From Gemmatimonadota bacterium (GTDB lineage: Bacteria; Gemmatimonadota; Gemmatimonadetes; Gemmatimonadales; GWC2-71-9), in contig QHUM01000039.1 of assembly GCA_003222135.1 (NCBI GenBank), positions 62,001 to 126,000 on the forward strand: a DNA stretch of 64,000 bases, given 5' to 3'. Positions 26,712-37,900 of the stretch are shown piece by piece. How positions within the stretch are numbered: position 1 is the first letter of the stretch; each line of letters starts with the position of its first letter. Under the pieces are notes generated by a model. The model saw only the letters and a program-made list of their open reading frames with translations, did not search any database and was not told the DNA's origin. Both the position numbers and the translations under genes were made by a program.

Positions 26712-26742
26712 CCCCGCCCGAGAACCACCGGGCGGGGTTTTT
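26712..26742 (+). terminator. Intrinsic terminator of the cold-shock gene
   Basis: CCCCGCCCG (26712-26720) pairs perfectly with CGGGCGGGG (26729-26737) around an eight-base loop, followed by T5. The polA start lies 17 bases beyond, so polA needs a promoter within or upstream of this hairpin, or depends on readthrough. Confidence 0.92.
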
Positions 26743-26758
26743 GTATGTTTGTCCCGCA

Positions 26759-29572
<2,814 letters not shown>

Positions 29573-29677
29573 GCATGGCTCTTGCAGGATTGTCGTCCGG
29601 TTGCCACTATAGGTGGCGCCGGGCCCACGTGCGTGCGTTTCGTGGTTCGGCGCCTTTGGCGCCCGGAGGGTAGGCCG

Positions 29678-30058
29678 GTGACGGGTCGACGCGGTTTTAC
29701 GCTGATCGAGCTGTTGATCGTGGTGGTGATCATCGGGATTCTCGCGGCGATCGCGATCCCGAAGTTCGCCAACACGAAGGAGAAGGCGTACATCGGCGCG
29801 ATGAAGTCCGACCTGCGTAACCTCGCCACGGCGGAAGAGGCCTTCTTCTACGATAGCTCGACCTATACGCCGAACTTGAACGCCATGAATAACTTCAAGG
29901 CGTCGACCGGCGTCAGCCTCACCGTCAATGAGGCCACGCCGCAGGGGTGGTCGGCGACGGCCTCGAGCGCCAACACGCCGCGCCGCTGCTACCTCTTCTC
30001 GGGCACGGCGACACCGGTTGGCAGCGCCACGACCGAGGGCCGTATTTCCTGCACCTAG
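29678..30058 (+). CDS. Type IV pilin-like protein
   Basis: The 126-aa product starts at GTG 29678 after GGAGGG (29665-29670). The leader VTGRRG is followed by the conserved FTLIELLIVVVIIGILAAIA, so prepilin peptidase should cut after Gly and methylate Phe. The globular part starts at KFANTKEKAYIGAMKSDLRN and ends with a Cys pair (RRCYLF and ISCT) that can close a loop. It resembles major pilins or PilE/GspG-like subunits. No other pilus gene is near, so pilin or pseudopilin cannot be decided. I chose this start over a longer frame that lacks a leader. Confidence 0.9.
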   Translation: MTGRRGFTLIELLIVVVIIGILAAIAIPKFANTKEKAYIGAMKSDLRNLATAEEAFFYDSSTYTPNLNAMNNFKASTGVSLTVNEATPQGWSATASSANTPRRCYLFSGTATPVGSATTEGRISCT

Positions 30059-30096
30059 ACCCGCCCTACCGGGAATTCACGCGCCGCCGCGAGGGG

Positions 30097-30339
30097 ATGT
30101 GCTTCGCCCTCGACGGCGGCGTTTGGCTTCATCGGCACGTCCACAACGGCGAGCGTATGGTGCACCTGGTGAGCGCCGACAAAGCGCGCCTCCTGGCCCT
30201 CGGTCAGGACCTCGGAATGCGAACGGAGTGGCTGCAGTACAAGCCGTTGAAGGATCCGCGCAGCGGGATCAGGGTCCCGGCGTGGCACTGGGACCTGTGG
30301 GGCGTGAATCTCGAGCGATTGGATACGCGCGCTCCTTAG
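30097..30339 (+). CDS. Small protein, possibly DUF4031-like
   Basis: An 80-aa product can be read from ATG 30097. The core (MVHLVSADKARLLALGQDLGMRTEWLQYKP, with hydrophobic, Leu and Trp positions) resembles DUF4031 proteins. The frame is open further upstream across the pilin stop (YFLHLDPPYREFTRR), so translation may begin earlier. GAGGGG lies directly against the chosen ATG and is too close to be a good ribosome-binding site. It overlaps the convergent MMPL gene by a 4-base shared stop. Confidence 0.5.
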   Translation: MCFALDGGVWLHRHVHNGERMVHLVSADKARLLALGQDLGMRTEWLQYKPLKDPRSGIRVPAWHWDLWGVNLERLDTRAP

Positions 30340-32609
30340 ACACTCCTTCCGCTCTCGAGTTTGGGAGCCCGCACGCCCGGCCACCAGTTCCATCTTCCCG
30401 CGATGTGCATGATCGCCGGCACCAGCACCATGCGAATGAGCGTCGCGTCCAGCAGCACGGCGGCCGCGAGACCGAATCCCACGAGTTGCACGGCGAGGAC
30501 CCGGGCGAACGCGAACGTCCCGAACACCAGAATCATGATGAGTGCGGCGCTGGTGATCGTCGACGCGGTGGCTGAGAGTCCCTCCATGGTGGCGTGATCG
30601 TTGCGACCGGTCTTGTCGAACACTTCCTTCACGCGCGTGAGCAGGAACACCTCGTAATCCATGGATAACCCGAATACGATCGCGAACACCAGCACTGGGA
30701 CGACGACCCAGATCGCCTCCGTCGGTCCTTCCAGCCCGAACAGCTTTCCCGCGTACCCTTCCTGGAACACGAGCACGGTGAGCCCGAACGACGCGCTCAC
30801 CGACAGACAGTTCAACAGGACCGCCTTGAGCGGCACGAGCAGCGAGCGGAACGCGATGAACAGCATGATCGCCGTGATGGCGAGCACGAGCCCGACCGTC
30901 TTGGGGAAGCGCCGCAACAGCTCGTGCTGCGTATCGACGTTGGAGGCGGCGAACCCGCCGACCACGACTTCGGCGCCCCCGAGTCCTCGCACGCCCCGGG
31001 CCACGACGGCGCGGACGTGTCGGGCCACGTCCATCATTCCCGCCAGCGACACGGTGTCCGCGGGGATCACGTCCAGCAGCGTGATGCGCCGGTCGGCGCT
31101 CAAGTAGGCGTCGAAGAACTTGCCATTCTTGGCGCGCACCGCCTCGGCGTCGCTGTAGTAGATCGCCAGCTGCAGCGTCGACATGCCCGGTCGGATGCTC
31201 GCCACGCCGCGCACCTCGCGCACGCGGGGGTCCTTGCGCAGCGAGTCGGTCAGCGCCTTGAGGCCCGGCAGCCGGCGTCCCGCCAGGGCCGACTCTCCTT
31301 CCGGGAGCTGCACCACGACGCGGATCGGCTGGATGGCGCCGCTCGCCCCCATCGCGCGCAGGGTCGCCAGACCCTGCCCCGATTCCGACTCGGGCGGGAA
31401 CCAGTTGGTGGCGGGGAGACCAAGTCGGATTTTGGCGAGCGGCAGCGTGAGGAGGGTGATCGCGACGCCGCCGCACGCGACCGCGCGCCAGGGGCGGTGG
31501 CCGAGCCAGCGCGCCCAGCGTTCCCAGCCGGTCGGTGCGTGAAACCGGGCGAGCGGACGCGCCAGCCAGCGTGGGCGGTCGATGTTGCGCCCCAGGACCG
31601 CCAGCAGGGCCGGGAGGAACGTGGTCGCGAGCAGCACGGCCACGAGCACGACGAGCAGCCCGCCCACGCCCACGGACCGTGTGTCCGACAGCGGCGTCCA
31701 CACGAGCGCGGCGAAGCCCACCACGACGGTGATGCCGGAGGTGATCACGGCCGATCCGGCGGTCTCGATCGTCCGCACGGCCGCGTCGACCGGCGACAAC
31801 CCGCGATTGAGTTCTTCGCGAAACCGCGTGACGATGAGCAACGAGTAGTCGATGCCCACGCCGAGTCCCACCATGGTGGTGATGTTCAGCACGAACACCG
31901 ACATGGGGAGGTAGCGGGCCGCGATGGTGACGAGGCCGAGCGCGATGGTGATCGCGAGCAGGCCCACGACGACCGGGAGCATCGCTGCCACCAGCGCGCC
32001 GAACGCCACCACCAGCACGATCAGGGTCAGCGGCAGCACCCGGGCCTCACCGCGCTCGGTGTCCTCGGCGCTGACGGTGCGCACGTCGTGATCCAGGGCC
32101 GGAAACCCGGTCACCTTCACGTCGAAGCCGTCGGAGCCCGGCGCCCGCGCCAGGGCGTCCCGGATCTTCTCCCGCAGGTCGGGGATGACGCTCTTGTTGA
32201 TGTCGCTCGTGAATTCCGGGGTCAGGGCGGCGATCAGGAATGTGGTGCGCCGGTCCTTGCTGACGAAGCTCGATTCGCCGATCGAGCGCACCGAGATCAC
32301 CTGGCTGACGTACGGCCGCCGCTCGGTGGCCGCCCTCAGGGTGTCGAGCACCGCTGCGAAGCGCGGGTGCGTCCAGGGCACCGGCCCGTGAACGACGATG
32401 GCGACGTAGTCGGCGAAGGGGCTGGGGAAGGCCTGCTTGAGGAGCTCGGAGGCGCGGGCAGATTCGGTGGTCTCGCTCGCGCCGCCGCGCAGGGCGAGCA
32501 CCTCCTGCACGTGACTGGCCCGCGGCGCGAACAGCAGCGCCAGCGCCGCCCACGCCGCGATGACCCACCCGCGCCAGCGGACGAGGGGGACCGCGGGTAA
32601 CGCGAACAC
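30336..32609 (-). CDS. MMPL/RND-family membrane transporter
   Basis: The 757-aa protein starts at GTG 32609. It has two repeats of one membrane helix, a large periplasmic loop and a bundle of about five helices, with paired motifs LGVGIDYSLLIVTRFREEL in the first half and FGLSMDYEVFLLTRVKE in the second. Both Asp residues expected for proton coupling are present. MMPL proteins export lipids or small hydrophobic molecules using the proton gradient. No adaptor or outer-membrane partner is adjacent. It is divergent from a predicted protease with 91 bases between. Confidence 0.92.
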   Translation of the reverse strand: MFALPAVPLVRWRGWVIAAWAALALLFAPRASHVQEVLALRGGASETTESARASELLKQAFPSPFADYVAIVVHGPVPWTHPRFAAVLDTLRAATERRPYVSQVISVRSIGESSFVSKDRRTTFLIAALTPEFTSDINKSVIPDLREKIRDALARAPGSDGFDVKVTGFPALDHDVRTVSAEDTERGEARVLPLTLIVLVVAFGALVAAMLPVVVGLLAITIALGLVTIAARYLPMSVFVLNITTMVGLGVGIDYSLLIVTRFREELNRGLSPVDAAVRTIETAGSAVITSGITVVVGFAALVWTPLSDTRSVGVGGLLVVLVAVLLATTFLPALLAVLGRNIDRPRWLARPLARFHAPTGWERWARWLGHRPWRAVACGGVAITLLTLPLAKIRLGLPATNWFPPESESGQGLATLRAMGASGAIQPIRVVVQLPEGESALAGRRLPGLKALTDSLRKDPRVREVRGVASIRPGMSTLQLAIYYSDAEAVRAKNGKFFDAYLSADRRITLLDVIPADTVSLAGMMDVARHVRAVVARGVRGLGGAEVVVGGFAASNVDTQHELLRRFPKTVGLVLAITAIMLFIAFRSLLVPLKAVLLNCLSVSASFGLTVLVFQEGYAGKLFGLEGPTEAIWVVVPVLVFAIVFGLSMDYEVFLLTRVKEVFDKTGRNDHATMEGLSATASTITSAALIMILVFGTFAFARVLAVQLVGFGLAAAVLLDATLIRMVLVPAIMHIAGRWNWWPGVRAPKLESGRSV

Positions 32610-32700
32610 CTACTGTTCCGGCATAGGGGAGGTCACAATCATAGAGACGCCCGCGGGCCAAAGCTAGCGGCCCCCGACGGCATTCCGACATATTGCGCAT

Positions 32701-33543
32701 ATGATCGAGCGCCGCCTGTCCTTCATCATCGCCGGGCTCACCGTGTTCTTCATGTCCGCGGTGCTGTGGAACCTGTTCGCGCCCACCAAGCGCCGATCCC
32801 GGCGCGACGCCCCCGTCGACTCGACCAGCGTGGTCGTCGCCCGAGCGGACACGGCCGTCGCGCCGGGGCGCCGCGCGGGCGATGCGACCGTCTCGCAGGG
32901 CGGCCAGTCCCCCGCCCCGCTCGCACCGCCGGTCTCGACCGGCGAGTCGGGCCCGAGCTACATGGAGCTGCTCGCTCGCTCCGAAACGCGGCGCCGCATC
33001 CGCGCCAGCGCGGGCTACACCTATCTCAACGAGGTCGTGGCCCAGAGCGAGGATTCGATGCTGCATCGCTGGGACAACCGCATCCTCAGCCCGGTGCGCG
33101 TGTTCCTCGGGCCGGGTACCGCCGCCAACTTTCAGGCGGGCTTCCTCGACGCGGTGCGCGGCGCGTTCCAGCGCTGGCAGGAGGCCGGCGTGCCGGTGCG
33201 CTTCAACTTCGACGCGGACTCCACGTCGGCCGAAGTGCGCTTCCGCTGGAGGCTCCAATTCGAGATCCAGCGGACCGGCCAGACCGACCTCAGCTGGGAC
33301 CAGGATGGCCACCTCGTGAGCGGCGTGGTCACACTCGCCACGTTCGACCCCGCCGGTCGCCCCCTCGCGGTGGACGACGTCAGGGTCGTCGCCTTGCACG
33401 AGATCGGGCACCTGATCGGTCTCGACCACTCGTCGGACTCGACCGACATCATGTTCGCGATGACGAAGGTCCGGGACCTCTCGCCCCGGGACATCGCCTC
33501 CGCGCTGCTGCTCTATCAGCTCCCGCCGGGGACCCTCCGCTAG
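32701..33543 (+). CDS. Membrane-anchored matrixin-like zinc metalloprotease
   Basis: The 280-aa protein has an N-terminal membrane anchor (about residues 5-27, LSFIIAGLTVFFMSAVLWNLF) and a low-complexity linker. The metzincin zinc site ALHEIGHLIGLDHSSD is followed at once by IMF, the Met-turn, as in matrixins. All three zinc-binding His and the catalytic Glu are present. It probably acts on proteins in the periplasm. The fold is complete, so it should be active. There is no long propeptide with a Cys switch. Confidence 0.88.
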   Translation: MIERRLSFIIAGLTVFFMSAVLWNLFAPTKRRSRRDAPVDSTSVVVARADTAVAPGRRAGDATVSQGGQSPAPLAPPVSTGESGPSYMELLARSETRRRIRASAGYTYLNEVVAQSEDSMLHRWDNRILSPVRVFLGPGTAANFQAGFLDAVRGAFQRWQEAGVPVRFNFDADSTSAEVRFRWRLQFEIQRTGQTDLSWDQDGHLVSGVVTLATFDPAGRPLAVDDVRVVALHEIGHLIGLDHSSDSTDIMFAMTKVRDLSPRDIASALLLYQLPPGTLR

Positions 33544-33579
33544 CTCGGGTCCCGCGTATATTCCGGGCAGGGCCCACCC

Positions 33580-34683
33580 ATGACGCACCGCGGCATCATC
33601 TCCTTTCTGACCCACGACGCTCCCGACGGCGGCGCCGCCACGCTCGCCCAGGCCCTGGACGCGCGTGTGCGGGCAGGAGATTTGGTCGAGAAGGTCGAGG
33701 GCGGCGCCGTGCGCTGCTTCGCCTGCGGCCACCGCTGCCTGGTGCGGCCGGGGCGGCGCGGCATCTGTAAGGTCCGCTTCAACAAGGACGGCACGCTGTA
33801 CGTCCCGGTCGGATACGTCGCGGCGCTGCAGTGCGACCCGACCGAGAAGAAGCCGTTCTTCCACGCCCTCCCGGGCTCCGACACGCTCACCTTCGGCATG
33901 CTGGGGTGCGATTTTCACTGCGGCTACTGCCAGAACTGGCTCACGAGCCAGGCGCTGCGCGACGACGCGGCGGGCGTGCTGCCGAGCGACGTGACCCCCG
34001 ACGGTCTGGTGCGGCTCGCCCTGCGCCAGGGCGCCAGGCTGGTCGGCTCGTCGTACAATGAGCCGCTGATTACGGCCGAATGGGCGGTCGACGTGTTCAA
34101 GGTCGCGCGCGCCAACGGGCTCAAGACGGCCTTCATCTCCAACGGGAACGCCACGCCCGAAGTGCTCGACTACATCCGGCCGTGGACCGACTGCTACAAG
34201 ATCGACTTCAAGGCGATGGACGATAAGCGCTACCGGGAGCTCGGCGGCGTGTTGCAGCACGTGCTCGACGCGATCCGGATGGTGTACGACCGCGGCCTGT
34301 GGCTCGAGCTCGTCACGCTGATCGTGCCCGGGTTCAACGACGACGCGTCGCAGCTCGCGCGCGCCGCCGACTACATCGCCGCCATCTCGCCCGAGATCCC
34401 GTGGCACGTGACCGCGTTCCACAAGGACTACAAGATGACCGATCCCGATGACACCTCGGCGGACGCGCTGCTCCGCGCGTGCGACATCGGGGCCCGGGCC
34501 GGCCTCAAGTTCATCTACGCCGGTAACCTCCCCGGCCGGGTCGGCCGGTGGGAGAACACCCATTGTCCCGATTGCGGCGACCTGCTCATCGAGCGCTGCG
34601 GGTACACGATCAAGCAGCAACGGGTCGGCCCGGACGGGCGGTGTCCTTCGTGCAGCCGGCGGATTCCGGGCATCTGGTGCTAA
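33580..34683 (+). CDS. amrS: AmmeMemoRadiSam-system radical SAM enzyme
   Basis: The 367-aa protein has the radical SAM cluster motif as GCDFHCGYCQNW (CxxxCxxC). It has the AmrS-type N terminus with a CFACGHRCLVRPGRRGIC cysteine region, and further pairs near the C terminus (CPDCG and CPSC) that suggest an extra zinc ribbon. GSSYNEPLITAEW and IPWHVTAFHKDYKM are conserved blocks of the family. The reaction is not established. The usual partner proteins AmrA and AmrB are not in the window. The next gene overlaps its end. Confidence 0.9.
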   Translation: MTHRGIISFLTHDAPDGGAATLAQALDARVRAGDLVEKVEGGAVRCFACGHRCLVRPGRRGICKVRFNKDGTLYVPVGYVAALQCDPTEKKPFFHALPGSDTLTFGMLGCDFHCGYCQNWLTSQALRDDAAGVLPSDVTPDGLVRLALRQGARLVGSSYNEPLITAEWAVDVFKVARANGLKTAFISNGNATPEVLDYIRPWTDCYKIDFKAMDDKRYRELGGVLQHVLDAIRMVYDRGLWLELVTLIVPGFNDDASQLARAADYIAAISPEIPWHVTAFHKDYKMTDPDDTSADALLRACDIGARAGLKFIYAGNLPGRVGRWENTHCPDCGDLLIERCGYTIKQQRVGPDGRCPSCSRRIPGIWC

Positions 34684-35846
34684 CGATCCTGCTGCTCTTA
34701 CAAACGGGGTCTGCGGCAGCGTCGGGGCACGGCCCCGGGGTCGGTCCGCCCCGGTTCGATTCCGAGACATTCGACCCGATCGTCGAAGGCGGCGTGCGCC
34801 GGGGGGCGTATCCGGGCGCGGCGCTGGTGATCGGCCGGCGCGACACCATCCTGTTCGCCAAGGGCTACGGCCACCTCACCTGGTCGGCGGGGAGCCCGGC
34901 CGTCGACCCCGAGAGCACCCTCTACGACCTCGCTTCGCTCACCAAGGTGATCGCGACGACGCCGTCCCTCATGATCCTGGTGGACCGCGGCCGGGTCACG
35001 CTCGACGCCCCCATCGCGACGTACCTCCCCGACCTCGCCGGGACGGGGACGGCGGGCGTGACCGTGCAGCAGCTCCTCACGCACACGTCCGGGCTGCGCG
35101 CCGACATCCCGGACCCCGAGCTCAAGGCGCTGCCCGACAGCGCGGCGCTGATGCGGCGCGTGCTCGCGGAAACGCCCCGCGTCCCACCCGGCACGCGCGT
35201 GATCTACAGCGACCTGAACGCGATCCTGCTCGGGGAGGCGGTGCGGCACGCGGCAGGTGAGCCGCTCGACGCGTTCGCCGCTCGAGAGGTGTTCACGCCG
35301 CTCGGCCTGCAGCAAACCATGTTCCGGCCGGCGGCCCGGCTCAAGGGACGGATCGCCCCGACGGGAGTCTGGCGCGGCCACCCCGTGGCGGGCGTCGTGA
35401 ACGACGGCAGCGCGTTCAAGCTGCGCGGCGTGTCCGGGAACGCAGGCCTCTTTTCCACGGCGCGCGACGTGGCCCGGTTTGCGCAGTTCATGTTGCGGGG
35501 CGGCGCGCGTCCGGACGGCCGGGCGCTGGTGCGCCCGGAGACGGTGCGACGTTTCACTACCAAGGCAGCAGACTTCGGGCACGGCACAGAGGCGCGTGCC
35601 CTCGGCTGGCAGGCGTTGCCCACGGGCGAAACGGTGTCGAGCGCCGGGACGCGGTTCGGCCCCAAGAGCTATGGCCACACCGGCTGGACCGGGACGTCGC
35701 TGTGGATTGACCCGGACCGGGATCTGTTCGTCGTGCTGCTCACGAACCGGGCTTTCGTTCCGCGCGCGCGGCGCCCGTTCACGATTCTCAAAGAAGTGCG
35801 CGGTCGGCTCGCCGACGGCGCGGCGCAGGTGTCCGATGCGCGTTGA
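34677..35846 (+). CDS. Secreted serine hydrolase of the beta-lactamase class C / esterase family
   Basis: The 389-aa product is read from GTG 34677, overlapping the amrS stop by 7 bases, with a hydrophobic leader (VLTILLLLQTGSAAASG). The SxxK motif is in LASLTKVIAT, the YxN-like motif in IYSDLNAIL and the KTG-like motif in YGHTGWTGTS. These indicate an acyl-serine hydrolase of the penicillin-binding/esterase type. Substrate could be a cell-wall peptide or an ester. Resistance cannot be inferred from sequence alone. Confidence 0.85.
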   Translation: MLTILLLLQTGSAAASGHGPGVGPPRFDSETFDPIVEGGVRRGAYPGAALVIGRRDTILFAKGYGHLTWSAGSPAVDPESTLYDLASLTKVIATTPSLMILVDRGRVTLDAPIATYLPDLAGTGTAGVTVQQLLTHTSGLRADIPDPELKALPDSAALMRRVLAETPRVPPGTRVIYSDLNAILLGEAVRHAAGEPLDAFAAREVFTPLGLQQTMFRPAARLKGRIAPTGVWRGHPVAGVVNDGSAFKLRGVSGNAGLFSTARDVARFAQFMLRGGARPDGRALVRPETVRRFTTKAADFGHGTEARALGWQALPTGETVSSAGTRFGPKSYGHTGWTGTSLWIDPDRDLFVVLLTNRAFVPRARRPFTILKEVRGRLADGAAQVSDAR

Positions 35847-36207
35847 CCGGCCCACCCTGATCTACGACGGGGAGTGCGCGTTCTGCCGGCGGTGGGTGGA
35901 TCTGGTGCGGCGCTGGGACCGGGACCATCGGCTCGACCTGGTCCCGTTCCAGGATCAGCAACGGGTCGCGAGGTTGGGCATCCCGCTGCCGGCGCTCGCC
36001 GCGGCCATGCACCTCGTGCTTCCCACTCCCGACGGCCGCGTGCTCGCCGGGGCGGACGCGGCGCCCGAGATCCTCCGCCTCCTGCCGGGCCGGCGGTGGC
36101 TGGCGGGACTCTTCCGGGTTCCGGGCGTGCGCCCGGTGGCGCGGCGCGTGTACGCCTGGATCGCGCGGCAGCGGCACTGCCTGGTGCGCGGCTACGCGGT
36201 CCGCTAG
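35836..36207 (+). CDS. DCC-family (DUF393) thiol-disulfide oxidoreductase-like protein
   Basis: The 123-aa product starts with LIYDGECAFCRRWVDLV, carrying the DxxCxxC motif that names the family. LVPFQDQQRVARLG and the C-terminal YAWIARQRHCL fit as well. It is expected to have a thioredoxin-like fold with a redox-active CxxC; the substrate is unknown. It overlaps the preceding hydrolase gene by 11 bases, so the two are co-translated. Confidence 0.85.
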   Translation: MRVDRPTLIYDGECAFCRRWVDLVRRWDRDHRLDLVPFQDQQRVARLGIPLPALAAAMHLVLPTPDGRVLAGADAAPEILRLLPGRRWLAGLFRVPGVRPVARRVYAWIARQRHCLVRGYAVR

Positions 36208-36246
36208 CTTCGCACCTGAGGGGCGTAATTGAAGAAGGAGTGGTCC

Positions 36247-36558
36247 ATGACGGCACCGGCACAGCTCACGGCCGAGGTGGTGCGCAAAGCCTTGCGCCAG
36301 GTGAAGGACCCCGAGCTCGACATGAACATCGTCGACCTGGGACTCGTGTACGACGTGGAGATCGCGGACGGCGAGGTGGAGCTCCGCATGACGCTTACCT
36401 CACCCGGATGCCCCGCCGGTCCGATGATCACGAACGACGCCTACAAGGTGATCCGCGCGCTCGACGGTGTGAACGATGTGAACATCGAGATTGTGTGGGA
36501 GCCGTACTGGACGCCGGAGAAGATGGACCCGAAGGTACGCGCCCTGATGGGGCTCTAG
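36247..36558 (+). CDS. SufT-like / MIP18-family (DUF59) Fe-S assembly factor
   Basis: The 103-aa protein follows AGGAG (36237-36241). It matches the DUF59 core: ALRQVKDPELDMNIVDLGLVYDV, then LRMTLTSPGCPAGPMI with the conserved Cys, and VNIEIVWEPYWTPEKMDPK. Such proteins help deliver Fe-S clusters and often occur in SUF operons as SufT. Here the gene is about 11 kb from the SUF operon. Its stop overlaps the convergent rnd by a CTAG. Confidence 0.88.
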   Translation: MTAPAQLTAEVVRKALRQVKDPELDMNIVDLGLVYDVEIADGEVELRMTLTSPGCPAGPMITNDAYKVIRALDGVNDVNIEIVWEPYWTPEKMDPKVRALMGL

Positions 36559-37685
36559 GCGAGCGCTGCGAGCAGGGCGTTTCCGAGCACCTCGATCTGC
36601 CAGCGCCGGAGCTCCGCCACCCGCGAGAGCCCGGCGCGATCGTTTGGGGTCGGGGTGGTCCGCGCGACCGCCTCGAGGGTGGAGCGGCCGCACAACACGC
36701 CCGGATCGAGGCCGAGCTCGGCCGCCACGCGGTTGCGCGCCGCCTTGAGGCGCTCGACGCGGCCGTCGAACGCGGCGTCTTTCGGCGGCCGCGCGGTGCG
36801 CTCGACGCGCGGTAACTCGGCTTCGGGGAGCGCGAGCGCCCGCCGGACGCTCTCGAGCAGCGCGGGGCCATGCCGGCGCGCGAGCGTGGCCGGAAGCTGC
36901 GGGACCTGCGCGAGCTCTGCGGGCGAGCGGGGCAGCGCCTTCGCCACGGCCAGGAGGGCGTCGTTCCCGATGATGCGGAACGTGGCCTTGTCCTGCTCCG
37001 CCGCGAGCGCTTCGCGCCAGGCGCACAGCTCGCGCAGCGCCGCGAGCGAGCGCGGCGGGAGCGCGCGCGCCCCCTTCACCCGCAGAAACCCGTCGCCGGC
37101 GTCCGGCGCACCGGTCCAGCGCAGGGATTCGAGGCGAGCGAACTCCTCTTCCGCCCAGGCCAGGCGGCCCAGCTGCGTGAGGCGGTCCCGCAGCGCGTCC
37201 CGCAGGGCCGGGAGGTGCCGCGTGTCGGCCGCCGCGTACTCGAGCATCTCGGTCGGCAGCGGCCGCCGCGACCAGTCCGCTTTCTGATGCTCCTTCGCGA
37301 GCTTCACCCCCACGTACTTTTCGAGCAGCGCGGCCAGCCCCACGGCCGGCTCGCCGGCGAGCTGTGCGGCGATGCGCGTGTCGAAGATCCGCGCCGCGCG
37401 GAACCGGTAATCGCGGTCCAGAATGCGCAGGTCGTAGTCCGCGTCGTGGAACACCTTCTCGACGGCCGGGTCCGCGAGCAGCTCGCCGAGCAGCGCCAAG
37501 TCGGGCAGGGCGAGCGGATCGACGATCGCCGTGCGGCCGTCGCGGCTGGAGAGCTGGACGAGGAAGATGCGGTCGCGATAGCGATGGAAGCTCGCCGCCT
37601 CCGTGTCGGCCCCGACCAGCGGCTCGCGCCGGAACGCGGCGACGCTCTCCGCCAGCGCCTCGGGCGTCTGGATGTAGCTATGCAC
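36555..37685 (-). CDS. rnd: Ribonuclease D
   Basis: The 376-aa 3'-5' exoribonuclease has the DEDDy catalytic residues: GADTEAASF (DxE), VFHDADYDLRIL (the second Asp) and MLEYAAADTRHL (Tyr and Asp). Two helical HRDC-type domains follow (about residues 205-285 and 300-376). It trims the 3' ends of tRNA precursors and other structured RNA. An 18-base gap separates it from the 56-aa gene upstream on the same strand. Confidence 0.93.
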   Translation of the reverse strand: MHSYIQTPEALAESVAAFRREPLVGADTEAASFHRYRDRIFLVQLSSRDGRTAIVDPLALPDLALLGELLADPAVEKVFHDADYDLRILDRDYRFRAARIFDTRIAAQLAGEPAVGLAALLEKYVGVKLAKEHQKADWSRRPLPTEMLEYAAADTRHLPALRDALRDRLTQLGRLAWAEEEFARLESLRWTGAPDAGDGFLRVKGARALPPRSLAALRELCAWREALAAEQDKATFRIIGNDALLAVAKALPRSPAELAQVPQLPATLARRHGPALLESVRRALALPEAELPRVERTARPPKDAAFDGRVERLKAARNRVAAELGLDPGVLCGRSTLEAVARTTPTPNDRAGLSRVAELRRWQIEVLGNALLAALA

Positions 37686-37703
37686 GAGGCCGTCCGCCGC
37701 GGC

Positions 37704-37874
37704 TCACTCTTCCTTGCCCACCTGCTCCAGGCCGGCCGCGATCTCCTCGAGCGCCTTCGCCAGTGTCTTGTAGAACTCGGGGTCCGGCGGCTGGGGAACG
37801 CCCCCCAGCGGGTCCCCCGCGCACTTACGGGCGGCGCGCGCGGCGTGGCGGATGTAATCGGTCGAAACGCGCAT
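37704..37874 (-). CDS. 56-aa protein upstream of rnd
   Basis: A short frame runs from ATG 37874 to TGA 37706-37704, preceded by GGAGGG at a normal distance. It encodes a helical protein starting MRVSTDYIRHAARAARK and ending FYKTLAKALEEIAAGLEQVGKEE, with good amphipathic helices and no membrane segment. It is followed 18 bases later by rnd. I recognise no family. The clean ribosome-binding site and coding-like composition support it being real. Confidence 0.6.
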   Translation of the reverse strand: MRVSTDYIRHAARAARKCAGDPLGGVPQPPDPEFYKTLAKALEEIAAGLEQVGKEE

Positions 37875-37900
37875 CGCGACCCTCCGGCTGAAGGTTGCCA

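Noticed and set aside
26741..26758. An upstream polA start at ATG 26741
   Set aside because: It lies directly on the T-run of the cold-shock terminator and adds residues (MYVCPA) not typical of PolA; ATG 26759 gives the normal start.
29573..29677. Possible cyclic-di-GMP riboswitch before the pilin gene
   Set aside because: The spacer can form GC-rich hairpins, but none of the conserved GEMM-I or class II elements could be recognised.
32047..34770. A 907-codon open frame on the minus strand across the protease and AmrS genes
   Set aside because: Composition is that of an antisense shadow, no family motif is present, and the plus strand carries clear conserved genes.
34677..35846. Antibiotic-resistance beta-lactamase
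   Set aside because: The SxxK, YxN-like and HTG motifs define the wider serine-hydrolase family; class C-like esterases and peptidases share them, so resistance cannot be claimed.
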